Positions 31,613 through 40,213 of a stretch of DNA of 64,000 nucleotides are shown here, piece after piece. Source of the DNA: [Eubacterium] saphenum (GTDB lineage: Bacteria; Bacillota; Clostridia; Oscillospirales; Ruminococcaceae); assembly GCA_004555855.1 (NCBI GenBank), contig SFJQ01000001.1:62001-126000 (forward strand), in the 5' to 3' direction. Each line of letters starts with the position of its first letter. The stretch's first letter is position 1. Position numbers and translations under genes: made by a program. The notes under the pieces were generated by a model. It saw only the letters and a program-made list of their open reading frames with translations. It was not told the origin of the DNA and did no database searches.

Positions 31613-32020
31613 TTATTTATGCTCCACAATATCCTGAAGCGAAATCCCGTCAAAATACTCGTTTGTTAGGCGGTAAAAATCCTCCCAGACGTAGAGAGTA
31701 ATGCACTTGTCCTTTCGCGGACAGTTGTTTTCGCCGTATTCAAGGCACGCGACAGGCGAAAGAGAACCCTCAGTTGCCCGAAGAACATCGCCGACTGTAC
31801 ATTTATCCGCGGGAACATTCAGCATATAGCCGCCCTTGTTGCCGCGATTTGTTCGGATAAGTCCGCCCTTGCTCAGCATCGGCACAATCTGCTCGAGGTA
31901 TTTCTTGGAGATGCTCTGACGCTCGGCAATGTCAGCAAGCGAAATGTACTCCTCGCCCTGATTTTGTGCCAAATCAACCAGCATTCGCAGCGCGTATCTT
32001 CCCTTTGTTGAAATTTTCAT
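31613..32020 (-). CDS. Rrf2 family regulator, IscR-like (three cysteines)
   Basis: 135-residue regulator. Winged helix-turn-helix: MKISTKGRYALRMLVDLAQ, DIAERQSISKKYLEQIVPML, wing LIRTNRGNKGGYMLN. The effector loop has C92-x7-C100-x5-C106, close to the C-x5-C-x5-C iron-sulfur ligand set of IscR/NsrR though the first spacing is longer. It is divergent from nifS-nifU, the classical position for an Isc regulator. ATG at 32020 follows a GAG-type site; an upstream in-frame start adds an atypical basic tail. Its own promoter has no CCTA box within 60 bases. Likely senses Fe-S status and controls nifS-nifU. Confidence 0.92.
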   Translation of the reverse strand: MKISTKGRYALRMLVDLAQNQGEEYISLADIAERQSISKKYLEQIVPMLSKGGLIRTNRGNKGGYMLNVPADKCTVGDVLRATEGSLSPVACLEYGENNCPRKDKCITLYVWEDFYRLTNEYFDGISLQDIVEHK

Positions 32021-32070
32021 TTTATCAGCTCGCTTTCTGAAACTATTTTTATTCAAAAATATTTGTCTTT

Positions 32071-32099
32071 ATTATAACATACTTTTCATAGTTTTTCAA
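32071..32099 (-). promoter_or_regulatory. Promoter of the IscR-like gene
   Basis: Reverse strand: TTGAAA at 32099-32094, a 17-base spacer, TATAAT at 32076-32071. Confidence 0.75.
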
Positions 32100-32142
32100 G
32101 GGGTTTTCTCGGAACTGAAAAAATTCTATAAGATTTATTAAA

Positions 32143-32159
32143 CCTATTGACAAAGTAGG
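32143..32159. promoter_or_regulatory. Rrf2-type box over the nifS -35 box
   Basis: CCTATTGACAAAGTAGG, CCTA-N9-TAGG, with the -35 TTGACA in its spacer; 14 of 17 positions match the box at 27339. Confidence 0.72.
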
Positions 32160-32175
32160 GAAAATAGTGTATAAT
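32147..32175 (+). promoter_or_regulatory. nifS-nifU promoter
   Basis: TTGACA at 32147-32152, a 17-base spacer, TATAAT at 32170-32175. Confidence 0.9.
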
Positions 32176-32180
32176 ATAAT

Positions 32181-32201
32181 CACCTAGTTAAATAATAGGT
32201 G
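32181..32201. promoter_or_regulatory. Second Rrf2-type box at the nifS start site
   Basis: CACCTA-N9-TAGGTG, 6-base perfect half-sites with the same N9 spacing, placed at the transcription start. Two boxes on one promoter suggest cooperative or dual Rrf2 control. Confidence 0.7.
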
Positions 32202-32230
32202 AATGCAAGTGAAATAATGAGGTGAACGAA

Positions 32231-33421
32231 ATGATATACGCGGACAACGCAGCAACAACTAAAATGAGCGAAAAAGCCGTTGACGAAATGGTGAAATATA
32301 TGCGCGAGTGCTATGGAAACCCGTCGAGCTTGTACGAGTTCGGGCAGGAAGCAAAGGTCGCGCTCGAGGACGCGAGAAACCGTATCGCAAAGTGTATCGG
32401 CGCGGACGCAAAGGAGATTTTCTTCACGTCCGGCGGAAGCGAAGCCGACAACCAAGCGATTTTTTCGGCTGCAAGGCTCGGTGAAAAACACGGTAAAAAG
32501 CACATAATCTCCACTGCTTTTGAACATCACGCTGTGCTGCACACGCTTGAAAAGCTGAAAAAACAGGGCTTCGATGTCGAGCTGCTGGACGTGCATAAAA
32601 ACGGAATTGTTAATCCCGAACAGGTGCGCGAGGCAATCCGTCCGGAAACCTGCCTTGTAACGGTGATGTTCGCCAACAATGAAATCGGCACAATTCAGCC
32701 AATAAAGGAAATCGGCGAAATTTGCCGCGAAAAAGGCGTGCTTTTCCACACGGACGCTGTGCAGGCTGTCGGGCATCTCCCCGTCAACGTCAGAGAGCAA
32801 AATATCGATTTGTTGTCGCTTTCCGCACACAAATTTCACGGTCCGAAAGGTATCGGCGTGCTGTACGCGAAAAAAGGCGTGGTGCTTGAAACGCTGATTA
32901 ACGGCGGCGCTCAGGAGCGCGGAAAGCGTGCGGGTACGGAAAATCTTCCGGCAATCCGCGGAATGGCGGTTGCACTCGAAGAAGCGGTCGGGAACATCGA
33001 TAGTTATACGGCAAAACTAATCCCGTTACGAAACCGCTTGATTGAAGGCTTGAGCAAAATCCCGTACTCCGAGCTGAACGGTGACCGAGAAAACCGGCTT
33101 GCGGGAAACGTGAATTTCTGTTTTGAGGGCATCGAGGGCGAATCGCTGCTGTTGCTGCTCGATGACAAGGGAATTTGCGCGTCGTCCGGCTCTGCGTGTA
33201 CGTCCGGTTCGCTTGACCCGAGCCACGTTTTGTTGGCAATCGGCAGACCGCACGAGGTCGCGCACGGTTCGCTGCGCTTAACGCTCGGCGAGGAAACGAC
33301 TGAGGAAGATGTCGATTATATCGTGAAATCGGTGAGCGAGGTTGTCGCGTATTTGCGCGGAATGTCGCCGTTCTGGAGAGATTTGGTAAACGGCAAACGT
33401 CCGCATATATTTGCAGAATGA
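32231..33421 (+). CDS. nifS: Cysteine desulfurase, IscS/NifS family
   Basis: PLP enzyme of 396 residues that takes sulfur from cysteine as a persulfide for Fe-S assembly and sulfur carriers. It begins [20 protein letters not shown]. Schiff-base lysine K201 in [17 protein letters not shown]; catalytic persulfide cysteine C323 in [17 protein letters not shown], group I type. GAGGTG lies 6 bases before the ATG at 32231; a GTG nine bases upstream overlaps that site. Followed 12 bases later by nifU. Control by two CCTA boxes ties it to the sulfur regulon. Confidence 0.96.
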   Translation: MIYADNAATTKMSEKAVDEMVKYMRECYGNPSSLYEFGQEAKVALEDARNRIAKCIGADAKEIFFTSGGSEADNQAIFSAARLGEKHGKKHIISTAFEHHAVLHTLEKLKKQGFDVELLDVHKNGIVNPEQVREAIRPETCLVTVMFANNEIGTIQPIKEIGEICREKGVLFHTDAVQAVGHLPVNVREQNIDLLSLSAHKFHGPKGIGVLYAKKGVVLETLINGGAQERGKRAGTENLPAIRGMAVALEEAVGNIDSYTAKLIPLRNRLIEGLSKIPYSELNGDRENRLAGNVNFCFEGIEGESLLLLLDDKGICASSGSACTSGSLDPSHVLLAIGRPHEVAHGSLRLTLGEETTEEDVDYIVKSVSEVVAYLRGMSPFWRDLVNGKRPHIFAE

Positions 33422-33433
33422 GAGGTATTTGAA

Positions 33434-33865
33434 ATGGCACTTTACAGCGAAAAAGTTATGGACCACTTCCGCAATCCGAGAAATGTGGGAGTTATCGAAA
33501 ACGCGGACGGCATAGGCGAGGTCGGAAACCCCGTCTGCGGCGATATTATGAAAATTTATCTGAAAATCAAGAACGATGTGATTGAGGACGTGAAATTTGA
33601 AACGTTCGGCTGCGGAAGCGCGATTGCTTCAAGCTCGATGGCAACGGAGCTTATCAAGGGAAAGCCGCTCTCCGAGGCGCTTCAGCTGACGAACAAGGCG
33701 GTAACGGAGGCGCTGGACGGGCTGCCCGCGCATAAAATTCACTGCTCCGTGCTTGCCGAGGAAGCGATAAAAAAAGCTGTCAAGGATTATTACGACAAAA
33801 ACGGCATCGAGTACGACCACGACTTGTTCCCCGACTGCGATGGCTGCGAGCACTGCTGTCACTGA
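33434..33865 (+). CDS. nifU: Fe-S cluster assembly scaffold, NifU/IscU N-terminal type
   Basis: 143-residue scaffold on which NifS-delivered sulfur and iron are assembled. The three ligand cysteines are present: C35 (GNPVCGD), C60 (TFGCGSAIASSS) and C104 (KIHCSVLAEE). The protein starts MALYSEKVMDHFRNPRNVG as in the family. The C-terminal tail DCDGCEHCCH adds a further cysteine/histidine group, common in clostridial members but of unknown use. AGAGG lies before the ATG. Terminator follows. Confidence 0.95.
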   Translation: MALYSEKVMDHFRNPRNVGVIENADGIGEVGNPVCGDIMKIYLKIKNDVIEDVKFETFGCGSAIASSSMATELIKGKPLSEALQLTNKAVTEALDGLPAHKIHCSVLAEEAIKKAVKDYYDKNGIEYDHDLFPDCDGCEHCCH

Positions 33866-33879
33866 AATTTGCAAAAAAT

Positions 33880-33914
33880 ACGCACTAAAGCTTTCCGCCT
33901 TAGTGCGTTTTTTT
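33880..33914. terminator. Bidirectional terminator between nifU and the coiled-coil gene
   Basis: ACGCACTAA pairs with TTAGTGCGT and is followed by T7 forward; the reverse side has ATTTTTTGC. It separates two convergent operons and overlaps the last bases of the reverse-strand gene. Confidence 0.88.
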
Positions 33915-34437
33915 ATTGATTATCCTGCTTGTCCGCTGCGGTAATCGGCGCCATCGGTTTGATGGTCTGCTGCTGGATATTGTTCGCGCCGGAAATGCTT
34001 TTGCGGAGAAGCTGAAGGTCGCTCAAATCCTTCTTGAGCAGCTCCTCAACCCGCGCGAGCATCTTGTCCGCGAAATCATCTGTCGAAACGCGCAAATCCG
34101 TGCATCTCGCCTGAGCCGCGCTGATAACCTCGGTTGCCCGCTTGCGCGCTTCCTTCATAATGTCCGACTCCTCGATAAGCTCGCGGCGGCGCTGTTCAGC
34201 CTTGCGTATAATCCCCTCAGCCTCTTTCTCGGCGTCATGGATAATGCGGTTCTTATCCTCGACAACCTTCTGCGCCTGACGAATTTCCGTCGGCAGCGCA
34301 AGACGCATATCGCTTACAATATCGTTCAGCTTCGCCACGTCAACCATACTTTTCTTGCCGAACGGAACGCGCGTTGCGTCATGAATGAGGTCTTCGAGCA
34401 TTTCAATCAGGTCTTCAATCGAATAAGAATTCTGCAT
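33913..34437 (-). CDS. Coiled-coil protein, V-ATPase subunit H/E-like or DivIVA-like
   Basis: 174-residue soluble protein. Residues 1-50 start MQNSYSIEDLIEMLEDLIHDA; about 55-110 is a charged Glu/Arg/Ala coiled coil (EKEAEGIIRKAEQRRRELIEE), and a Gln-rich tail ends in DKQDNQ. Such coiled coils occur in ATPase peripheral-stalk subunits and DivIVA/Wag31-type proteins, but no defining motif is seen. GGAGGG precedes the ATG at 34437. Last gene of a reverse-strand run after rsmD and coaD. Function not assigned. Confidence 0.75.
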   Translation of the reverse strand: MQNSYSIEDLIEMLEDLIHDATRVPFGKKSMVDVAKLNDIVSDMRLALPTEIRQAQKVVEDKNRIIHDAEKEAEGIIRKAEQRRRELIEESDIMKEARKRATEVISAAQARCTDLRVSTDDFADKMLARVEELLKKDLSDLQLLRKSISGANNIQQQTIKPMAPITAADKQDNQ

Positions 34438-34454
34438 ATATTTTCCCTCCAAAT

Positions 34455-34991
34455 TTAATCTTTATTTTCACCGCTGCGGAATTTCGCGGCAGCCTTTTTC
34501 TCGTCAAATTCGAGCTTCAGCTTTCGGCTGATTTCCTCGTGTATCACTGCGGGAACGTATTTCGACAAATCGCCGCCGAACATCGCCACCTGCTTTACCA
34601 TGCTTGAAGAAACGAACGTCGTGCCAAGCGAGGCGGGCAGGAAAACCGTTTCTGCGCGCGGATTGAGGTCTTTGTTGGTGTGCGCCATCTGGAACTCATA
34701 CTCAAAGTCCGATGTCGCCCTCAGCCCCTTTACAATAACGTCAACATCGCTGCGCTGCTTGAAATAGTCCGCGAGCAGCCCGTCATAGCTGTCGATTTCA
34801 ATATTTTTCATACCCTCTGTTGCCTTCATCAACAGATTTCTGCGCTCGATAATCGAGAAGCTGTACGTTTTCAGCGGGTTTATCAAAACCACAACAATCA
34901 GCTTGTCAAACATTCCCGACGCGCGTTTGATTATATCAAGATGCCCGTTCGTAACGGGATCGAAGCTGCCCGGATAAATTGCTGTTTTCAT
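34455..34991 (-). CDS. coaD: Phosphopantetheine adenylyltransferase
   Basis: Penultimate enzyme of coenzyme A synthesis; joins ATP and 4-phosphopantetheine. MKTAIYPGSFDPVTNGHLDI holds the nucleotidyltransferase HxGH-type signature (NGHL). RNLLMKATEGMKNIE, GLRATSDFEYEFQMAH and TTFVSSSMVKQVA are typical. 178 residues, about 15-18 longer than usual through a Lys/Ala-rich tail. GAGGTG precedes the ATG; the rsmD stop is one base away, so the two are coupled. Confidence 0.95.
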   Translation of the reverse strand: MKTAIYPGSFDPVTNGHLDIIKRASGMFDKLIVVVLINPLKTYSFSIIERRNLLMKATEGMKNIEIDSYDGLLADYFKQRSDVDVIVKGLRATSDFEYEFQMAHTNKDLNPRAETVFLPASLGTTFVSSSMVKQVAMFGGDLSKYVPAVIHEEISRKLKLEFDEKKAAAKFRSGENKD

Positions 34992-34992
34992 A

Positions 34993-35550
34993 TTACACCT
35001 CGTCATCTTCCGCGATTATTCTGTAAATCGACACGCCGACAATGCCGTGATTAAGCGTTCTCGCAAGGGTGAACCGCCCAACCGTTTTCGCAAGCGCGCA
35101 CTCCTTTTCGTGCTCGCAGACAATAATTCCGCGCTCGGTCATCTTCGGCTCAAGGTCGGGCAGCGCCTTCTGAATGAGCTTTTTCCCGTAGGGCGGGTCG
35201 AGAAACGCGATGTCAAAGCGCTTTCCCGTGAGCTTTAAAAACGCGCCGAACGGCTTGTTGACAACCTCCGAGCAGTCCTCGAAGCCGGTGTGCTTTATAT
35301 TTTCGCGGGTAACCTTCAGCGAAACCGCCGAGTTGTCGGCAAATGTGCAGAATTTCGCGCCGCGGCTCAGCGCCTCGATACCGAGCTGTCCGCTCCCCGC
35401 GAACAAATCCAGCACCTCCGCGCCCTCTATCTCAAACTGAATGGCGCTGAAAATTGCTTCCTTGACCTTTTGCGCGGTCGGACGAACCAAATCCGTTCCC
35501 TCAACCGTAATCAGCTTTCTTCCCCTCGCCGAACCTGTAATAACCTGCAT
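34993..35550 (-). CDS. rsmD: 16S rRNA (guanine966-N2)-methyltransferase
   Basis: SAM-dependent methyltransferase of 185 residues acting on the small ribosomal subunit. MQVITGSARGRKLITVEG start; SAM motif VLDLFAGSGQLGIEALSRGA; catalytic DPPY in FDIAFLDPPYGKK. The gene order rsmD-coaD is the common Firmicutes pair. Some 70 bases separate it from the uvrC stop. Confidence 0.95.
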   Translation of the reverse strand: MQVITGSARGRKLITVEGTDLVRPTAQKVKEAIFSAIQFEIEGAEVLDLFAGSGQLGIEALSRGAKFCTFADNSAVSLKVTRENIKHTGFEDCSEVVNKPFGAFLKLTGKRFDIAFLDPPYGKKLIQKALPDLEPKMTERGIIVCEHEKECALAKTVGRFTLARTLNHGIVGVSIYRIIAEDDEV

Positions 35551-35620
35551 TTCGTCACCTTATCCAAATCTATCTTTAAATTTTTGTGTAATTCTCCGAA
35601 CTTTTCTTTTGCCAATTTTT

Positions 35621-37441
35621 CTAAAAATTCGCCTGAATGAACCGAAACAGCTCCTTCGCCGTTTCTTCGCCTATTTTCGCGGCAGCTTTCAGCTCCTCGA
35701 CAGTCGCCTGCTTCATCGCCTGCTTGGTCTTGAAATGGCGTAACAGCGCGGTTTGCTTCGCCTCGCCGATGCCCTTGACCTGCCGCAGCTCCGACGCAAA
35801 AAGCGCCTGCTTGTGCTTCGTGCGCTGATAAGAAATCGCCCAGCGGTGAACCTCGTCCTGAATGTTCGTCAGAAAATCAAACAGCGCGCGGTTGGATTTT
35901 ATCTCGATTTCACCGCCCGCTTCAGCGATTGCGCGGGTTCGGTGCTTGCTGTCCTTGACCAGTCCGAAAAGCGGGATTTTCACGCCGAGTTCCCCGAAAA
36001 CCTCGGAAACCGCGCTGATATGCCCACGTCCGCCGTCCAGCAGTATCAAATCGGGCAGCGGCGCGAAGTCCTCGTCGCCCTCGGCAAACCGCGAAAGTCT
36101 TCGCCGCAAAACCTCCTGCATACACGCGTAGTCGTTCTGCCCGTCAACCGTTTTTATCGAGAACCGCTTGTACGCGCTTTTGAGCGGGCGCCCGTTTTTG
36201 TACACGACCATTCCCCCGACAACGCCCGTTTCGCCGAAGTTCGATATATCATAGCTCTCGATGATTTCGGGGATTTTCGGCAGCGCAAGCAGTTCCTTCA
36301 AGTCCTCAAGCGCAGAGATTTCCCTTTGAGTTCTGCCCATTTTCAGCGCGAGATATTCACCCGCATTTTTCCTCGCAAGCGCGATTTTTGAGATACCCTC
36401 GCCGCGCTGCGGAACATAAAGCTTGACCGCGTGACCGGCGTGTTCTTTGAGAAGCGCGCCGATAAGCTCCGCGTCCTCGAAAGCCTCGTCAACGAGAATT
36501 TCCCGCGGGATGTCCTCGCGCTCCGAGTAATAGCTCACCAAAAAATCCCGCCGCATTTCCGCAGGCTCGTACTCCTCGCCGATGAAAAAGTTCTCCTTAT
36601 CGACAAGCCGCCCGTTTCGGTATTTTATCACGGCAAACGACGCCGTGCCGATATTCTGCGCGCCGCCGATGATGTCGAACTCCTGCTTGTCATCGAAAAT
36701 GCTCTGCCCGTTTTTCAGGCGGGTGAGCGCGGAAATCCTGTCGCGAAGCCGTGCCGCACGCTCAAATTCAAGATTTTCGGCGGCTTTTTCCATCTCCGCC
36801 GTAAGCTCCTCAACGCTCGCCTTGCTGCCGTTTTTGAGATACTCGATGGCTTCGTCCACGATTTTCTTGTACTCCGCGGACGTGATTTTCCCCTCGCAAA
36901 CGCCCATACACCGCTTTATGTGATGATTTAAGCAGGGACGCTCCTTGTTGAAATCGCGCGGGAATTTTTTATGGCAGGTCGGGAGCATAAACAGCGTGTT
37001 CGCTTCCTCGACAGCCTGTTTCACGGTAAATCCGCTCGTAAACGGTCCGATATAATCCGCATTTTTGTCGCTGGTTTGCAGCGTGTAGGAAATTCTCGGG
37101 AACTCGCCGTGCGAGATTTTTATATAATTGTAGCCCTTGTCGTCCTTGAGCAAGATGTTGTACTTCGGCTGGTGGAGCTTAATCAGCGAACACTCCAGCA
37201 CCAGCGCGTCCAGCTCGCTTTTTGTGACGATGAAGTCAAAATCAAAAATCTTCGACACCAGCTTCAGCGTTTTTGCGTTGTGCTGTGAATTGTGCCGAAA
37301 GTAGGTTGTGACGCGGTTTTTCAGCGCCTTCGCCTTGCCGACATAGATAATCTCGCCGCCCTCGTTTTTCATCAGGTAAACGCCCGGCTCGGTGGGCAGA
37401 CGGTTCGCCTTGTCGCGCAGATAGTCTATTCTCTCGTTCAT
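35621..37441 (-). CDS. uvrC: Excinuclease ABC subunit C
   Basis: Incision endonuclease of nucleotide excision repair, 606 residues. GIY-YIG domain at the start (GVYLMKNEGGEIIYVGKAKA) makes the 3-prime cut; UVR motif for UvrB contact near 205-240 (LTAEMEKAAENLEFERAARL); RNase H-like domain (IESYDISNFGETGVVGGMVV, DLILLDGGRGHI) makes the 5-prime cut; helix-hairpin-helix at the end (VKGIGEAKQTALLRHF). AAGGATA lies before the ATG. Separated from cheD by a hairpin. Confidence 0.96.
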   Translation of the reverse strand: MNERIDYLRDKANRLPTEPGVYLMKNEGGEIIYVGKAKALKNRVTTYFRHNSQHNAKTLKLVSKIFDFDFIVTKSELDALVLECSLIKLHQPKYNILLKDDKGYNYIKISHGEFPRISYTLQTSDKNADYIGPFTSGFTVKQAVEEANTLFMLPTCHKKFPRDFNKERPCLNHHIKRCMGVCEGKITSAEYKKIVDEAIEYLKNGSKASVEELTAEMEKAAENLEFERAARLRDRISALTRLKNGQSIFDDKQEFDIIGGAQNIGTASFAVIKYRNGRLVDKENFFIGEEYEPAEMRRDFLVSYYSEREDIPREILVDEAFEDAELIGALLKEHAGHAVKLYVPQRGEGISKIALARKNAGEYLALKMGRTQREISALEDLKELLALPKIPEIIESYDISNFGETGVVGGMVVYKNGRPLKSAYKRFSIKTVDGQNDYACMQEVLRRRLSRFAEGDEDFAPLPDLILLDGGRGHISAVSEVFGELGVKIPLFGLVKDSKHRTRAIAEAGGEIEIKSNRALFDFLTNIQDEVHRWAISYQRTKHKQALFASELRQVKGIGEAKQTALLRHFKTKQAMKQATVEELKAAAKIGEETAKELFRFIQANF

Positions 37442-37457
37442 TTTATCCTAAACTTAA

Positions 37458-37490
37458 CAAGGGCTGCGTTTTGGTTCAGCCCTTGATTAC
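37458..37490 (-). terminator. Hairpin ending the flagellar/chemotaxis operon
   Basis: CAAGGGCTG pairs with CAGCCCTTG around a 10-base loop directly at the cheD stop. On the reverse strand it is followed by TTAAGTTTAGG, a weak T tract, so read-through to uvrC is possible. Confidence 0.5.
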
Positions 37491-37966
37491 AGCATTTTTG
37501 TGCCTCTTGTGGCAGCGCGTATCTCCATAACTCCCGTTTCGGGATAGAAAAACAGCGTTCTTCCATAGTCCGCGCCCGTGTCCTCGGCGAGAATGGGAAT
37601 CCTCTCCTTGGCAAGCATTTCCTTGACTTTTGCGACATTTCTGTCGCCGATATTAAACTTATCGTTAGCAATCGCGAACATTGTCGCCCCGCCCGCGATT
37701 TTTGCGCGCAGTCTTCCCCGCGACGCGCCGAGTTTCTCCATCTCCCTGATAAGCATCGGGATAGCCGTGTCCGCGAAACGCATAGGCGCAGCCGCTCCGT
37801 TAACTCCCGCCGTGCTGTCGGGAAGCATAATGTGTGAAAGTCCGCCGACTCCCGCTGTGCTGTCGAGCAGGCAAATCCCCACGCACGACCCGAGCGCGTA
37901 GGTCACGAGAACATCAGGCGTTCTGCACACCTTCAAATCAGCAATTCCAATCGTTAAATTAGCCAT
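37487..37966 (-). CDS. cheD: Chemoreceptor glutamine deamidase CheD
   Basis: Deamidates glutamines of methyl-accepting chemoreceptors and stimulates CheC. About 159 residues. Catalytic C28 in ALGSCVGICLLD and H45 in GGLSHIMLPD are in place, as is the KIAGGATMF strand. ATG at 37966 lies inside the last codons of cheC, so translation is coupled; a TTG at 37978 is an alternative. Last gene of the long operon. Confidence 0.92.
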   Translation of the reverse strand: MANLTIGIADLKVCRTPDVLVTYALGSCVGICLLDSTAGVGGLSHIMLPDSTAGVNGAAAPMRFADTAIPMLIREMEKLGASRGRLRAKIAGGATMFAIANDKFNIGDRNVAKVKEMLAKERIPILAEDTGADYGRTLFFYPETGVMEIRAATRGTKML

Positions 37967-38585
37967 CTTCTGCAACACCGAGCTTCTTCATCAAAATATA
38001 AAGCGACTTCATATCGGGGATAAGGATAATGTTTGACTTGATATCCACGCCGTCAATCACAAATCCGTCGTTGATAAACAGCACTTTATCGCCGATTTCG
38101 GAATATTCCACAATCGGAACGCTCATAATCGCGCCCATCATATCCACCGTCATCGCCGGCACGCTCATATCAATCGTAAGCCCCGTCAGCGTACCGATTG
38201 CCTGCAAATAAGAGCCTGCCATAATGTTGCCCATTTCCTTTATCGCGGAGAAGTCGGTTTCGTCCAGCTTCACTACGCAGACGTCTTCCTTGCCGAGAAA
38301 CGTTGAGAGCACAACCTGCGCGAAGCTGTCCTCGAGCAGGAACATAATCATTCCCTGAATATCGCCGTTGAGATGCACGAGAATGCCCGTGATAACCTTT
38401 TCGGGGCCGCCCATTTCATCGATAACGTGCTGATAATCCAGAACGCTGACCGTCGGAACGCGCATCGCAACCGATTTTCCGAGCATCTGCGAAAGCGAAT
38501 TTGCGGCGCTTCCCGAGCCGATATTTCCGATTTCCTTCAGACAGTCGATTGCCGTCGGCGACAAGTCCTCGTAGTTTTTAATCAT
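37959..38585 (-). CDS. cheC: CheY-P phosphatase CheC
   Basis: Adaptation-linked CheY-phosphate phosphatase, 208 residues. Both CheC phosphatase helices are present: CLKEIGNIGSGSAANSLSQML and IKEMGNIMAGSYLQAIGTL, each with the Glu/Asn pair. ATG at 38585 follows GAAGG; a TTG slightly upstream is possible. It precedes cheD with overlapping reading frames. No cheA, cheW, cheB or cheR lies in this window, so those must be elsewhere. Confidence 0.92.
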   Translation of the reverse strand: MIKNYEDLSPTAIDCLKEIGNIGSGSAANSLSQMLGKSVAMRVPTVSVLDYQHVIDEMGGPEKVITGILVHLNGDIQGMIMFLLEDSFAQVVLSTFLGKEDVCVVKLDETDFSAIKEMGNIMAGSYLQAIGTLTGLTIDMSVPAMTVDMMGAIMSVPIVEYSEIGDKVLFINDGFVIDGVDIKSNIILIPDMKSLYILMKKLGVAEDG

Positions 38586-38641
38586 TTCTCTCAACCTTCT
38601 TCCGTGAAGAGATTTTTATTATCCGCGCAATTTCTGCGGCT

Positions 38642-39409
38642 TTATCTCAGATTGTTGGCAATTCTCGCAAGTTCGTCCGATGTCGTGACAACGCGCGAAC
38701 TTATCTGATAAGCGCGCTGCGTTTCAATCAGCTTTACCATCTGTGTTGCAAGGTCAACGTTTGACGCGATAAGCACGCTCTGGAGCTTCTCCGCGTTCGG
38801 ATTAGCCACAGCAGCGCCGCTCTTGCCGTTTTCAACGTAACGGTTTGTGCCGAGCGCCTCCAGCCCGTAAGGGTTCGGGAACTCGAAAACTCCGATTTTT
38901 TCCTTGAGCGCGCTCCAGTCAACGTTCGGTTCGCCCTCGATGAACGGGATTTGGATACGCTCCTTGTTGTTGTCGAGAACGTATTCTCCCGACGCGGAAA
39001 CCAGCCACCACTCGCCGTTTTCGCCGACCTGCGTCATAGCAAAAGCGCCGTCGCGGGTGTAGTTTACGTTGCCCAGTCTGTCCTGAACGGCGAAAAATCC
39101 TTCGCCGCCGATAGCGAAATCGAGATTTCTCTCGGTATCGTAGAAATGCGACTGCGAGAACATCAAATCGGTTTTCTGCACATACGCGCCGTGACCGGTC
39201 TGCCAGTCGGGCTCGAGAATATCCTTTTCGCCGTCCTCGTCAGAATCGACAAAGTCGCGGCGATAGCTTTCGTAAATGCAGTCCGCGAAATCGGGACGGA
39301 TTGTCTGATAGCCGACTGTGTTGATGTTCGCCATATTGTTCGCGTAAATCGAGAGCGCTCTCGCCTGCTCAATCATAGCGGTTTTGCCGGTGTGGAATGA
39401 AATGTTCAT
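38642..39409 (-). CDS. flgG: Flagellar rod protein FlgG-type (FlhP-like)
   Basis: Distal-rod/hook-basal body family protein of 255 residues. N-terminal rod motif with ARALSIYANNMANINTVGYQ; central GGEGFFAVQDRLGNVNYTRDGAF; C-terminal helix MVKLIETQRAYQISSRVVTT, the standard FlgG ending. GGAGGTTTT lies before the ATG. Paired with the FlgF-type gene upstream, as flhO-flhP in Bacillus. Assignment between FlgG and FlhP is nominal. Confidence 0.9.
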   Translation of the reverse strand: MNISFHTGKTAMIEQARALSIYANNMANINTVGYQTIRPDFADCIYESYRRDFVDSDEDGEKDILEPDWQTGHGAYVQKTDLMFSQSHFYDTERNLDFAIGGEGFFAVQDRLGNVNYTRDGAFAMTQVGENGEWWLVSASGEYVLDNNKERIQIPFIEGEPNVDWSALKEKIGVFEFPNPYGLEALGTNRYVENGKSGAAVANPNAEKLQSVLIASNVDLATQMVKLIETQRAYQISSRVVTTSDELARIANNLR

Positions 39410-39438
39410 ATAAAACCTCCGTTCAGAAGCCGATTAAA

Positions 39439-40176
39439 TCAAACTTTCTTGCACAAACTCACACAGTTCTGGTTCATACCGTCCGCGAGCTTTAAAATCG
39501 CGCTTGACGCTTCGTAGAGCCGGTTTGTGTTCATCATCATCGTAAGCTCGTAGTTCAAATCGATGTTTGAACGCTCGAGCGCACCCTGAAGTATCTCATA
39601 GCGCGCGTTCTCGGGAACAGCCGTTGCGCTCGCCGCAGTGAACATATTCGTGCCGAATTTCGTGACGTCGCTCTCGGGGTCGATGTAGGAAAGCAGAAGT
39701 TTGTCAACGCGCTCTCCGTCGCGGTAAATCGTGCCGTCAACGTCAATCGTGAAGTCCTTCGTGCCGAGATAAATCTCGCCGTTTTCTCCGAGAACACGCC
39801 CCGATGTCGAAAGGCAGAGATAACCCTCGCTGTCGAGTTCCCAGTTTCCGTTTCTTGTCAGCATTGTTTCGCCGTTATATCCCGCGATGTTGAAGTAAAC
39901 ATCACCCGAAACAGCCACGTCAAACGGACTTTCCGTGAACTCAAAAAAGCCCTGTTTCAAATCGGTATATGAAGTATCGATATAGGTTTGTCTGAAAGTT
40001 CCCGAAAGCTCCTCGCGGTGCTTTACGAGAATCATCTGCTCCTGAAACGAATTAGGCAGAACGGTGTCGCGCTTATAGCCCGCCGTACTCATATTTGCAA
40101 GGTTGTTTCCTATGCAGTCGAGCTTGCGCTGGTTCATAATCATACCGTTCGCGGCGTAATAATAACCTCGGTTCAT
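39439..40176 (-). CDS. flgF: Flagellar rod protein FlgF-type (FlhO-like)
   Basis: Rod protein of 245 residues. It opens with NGMIMNQRKLDCIGNNLANM, the axial-protein signature, has MLTRNGNWELDSEGYLCLST in the middle, and ends with a helical zone containing MMMNTNRLYEASSAILK. The C-terminus carries two extra cysteines (NQNCVSLCKKV). AAAGGAG before the ATG. It sits between the fliA-type sigma gene and the FlgG-type gene. Confidence 0.88.
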   Translation of the reverse strand: MNRGYYYAANGMIMNQRKLDCIGNNLANMSTAGYKRDTVLPNSFQEQMILVKHREELSGTFRQTYIDTSYTDLKQGFFEFTESPFDVAVSGDVYFNIAGYNGETMLTRNGNWELDSEGYLCLSTSGRVLGENGEIYLGTKDFTIDVDGTIYRDGERVDKLLLSYIDPESDVTKFGTNMFTAASATAVPENARYEILQGALERSNIDLNYELTMMMNTNRLYEASSAILKLADGMNQNCVSLCKKV

Positions 40177-40213
40177 AGCTTCTCCTTTCGGTTAACCTGA
40201 CGTAAATCGCATT

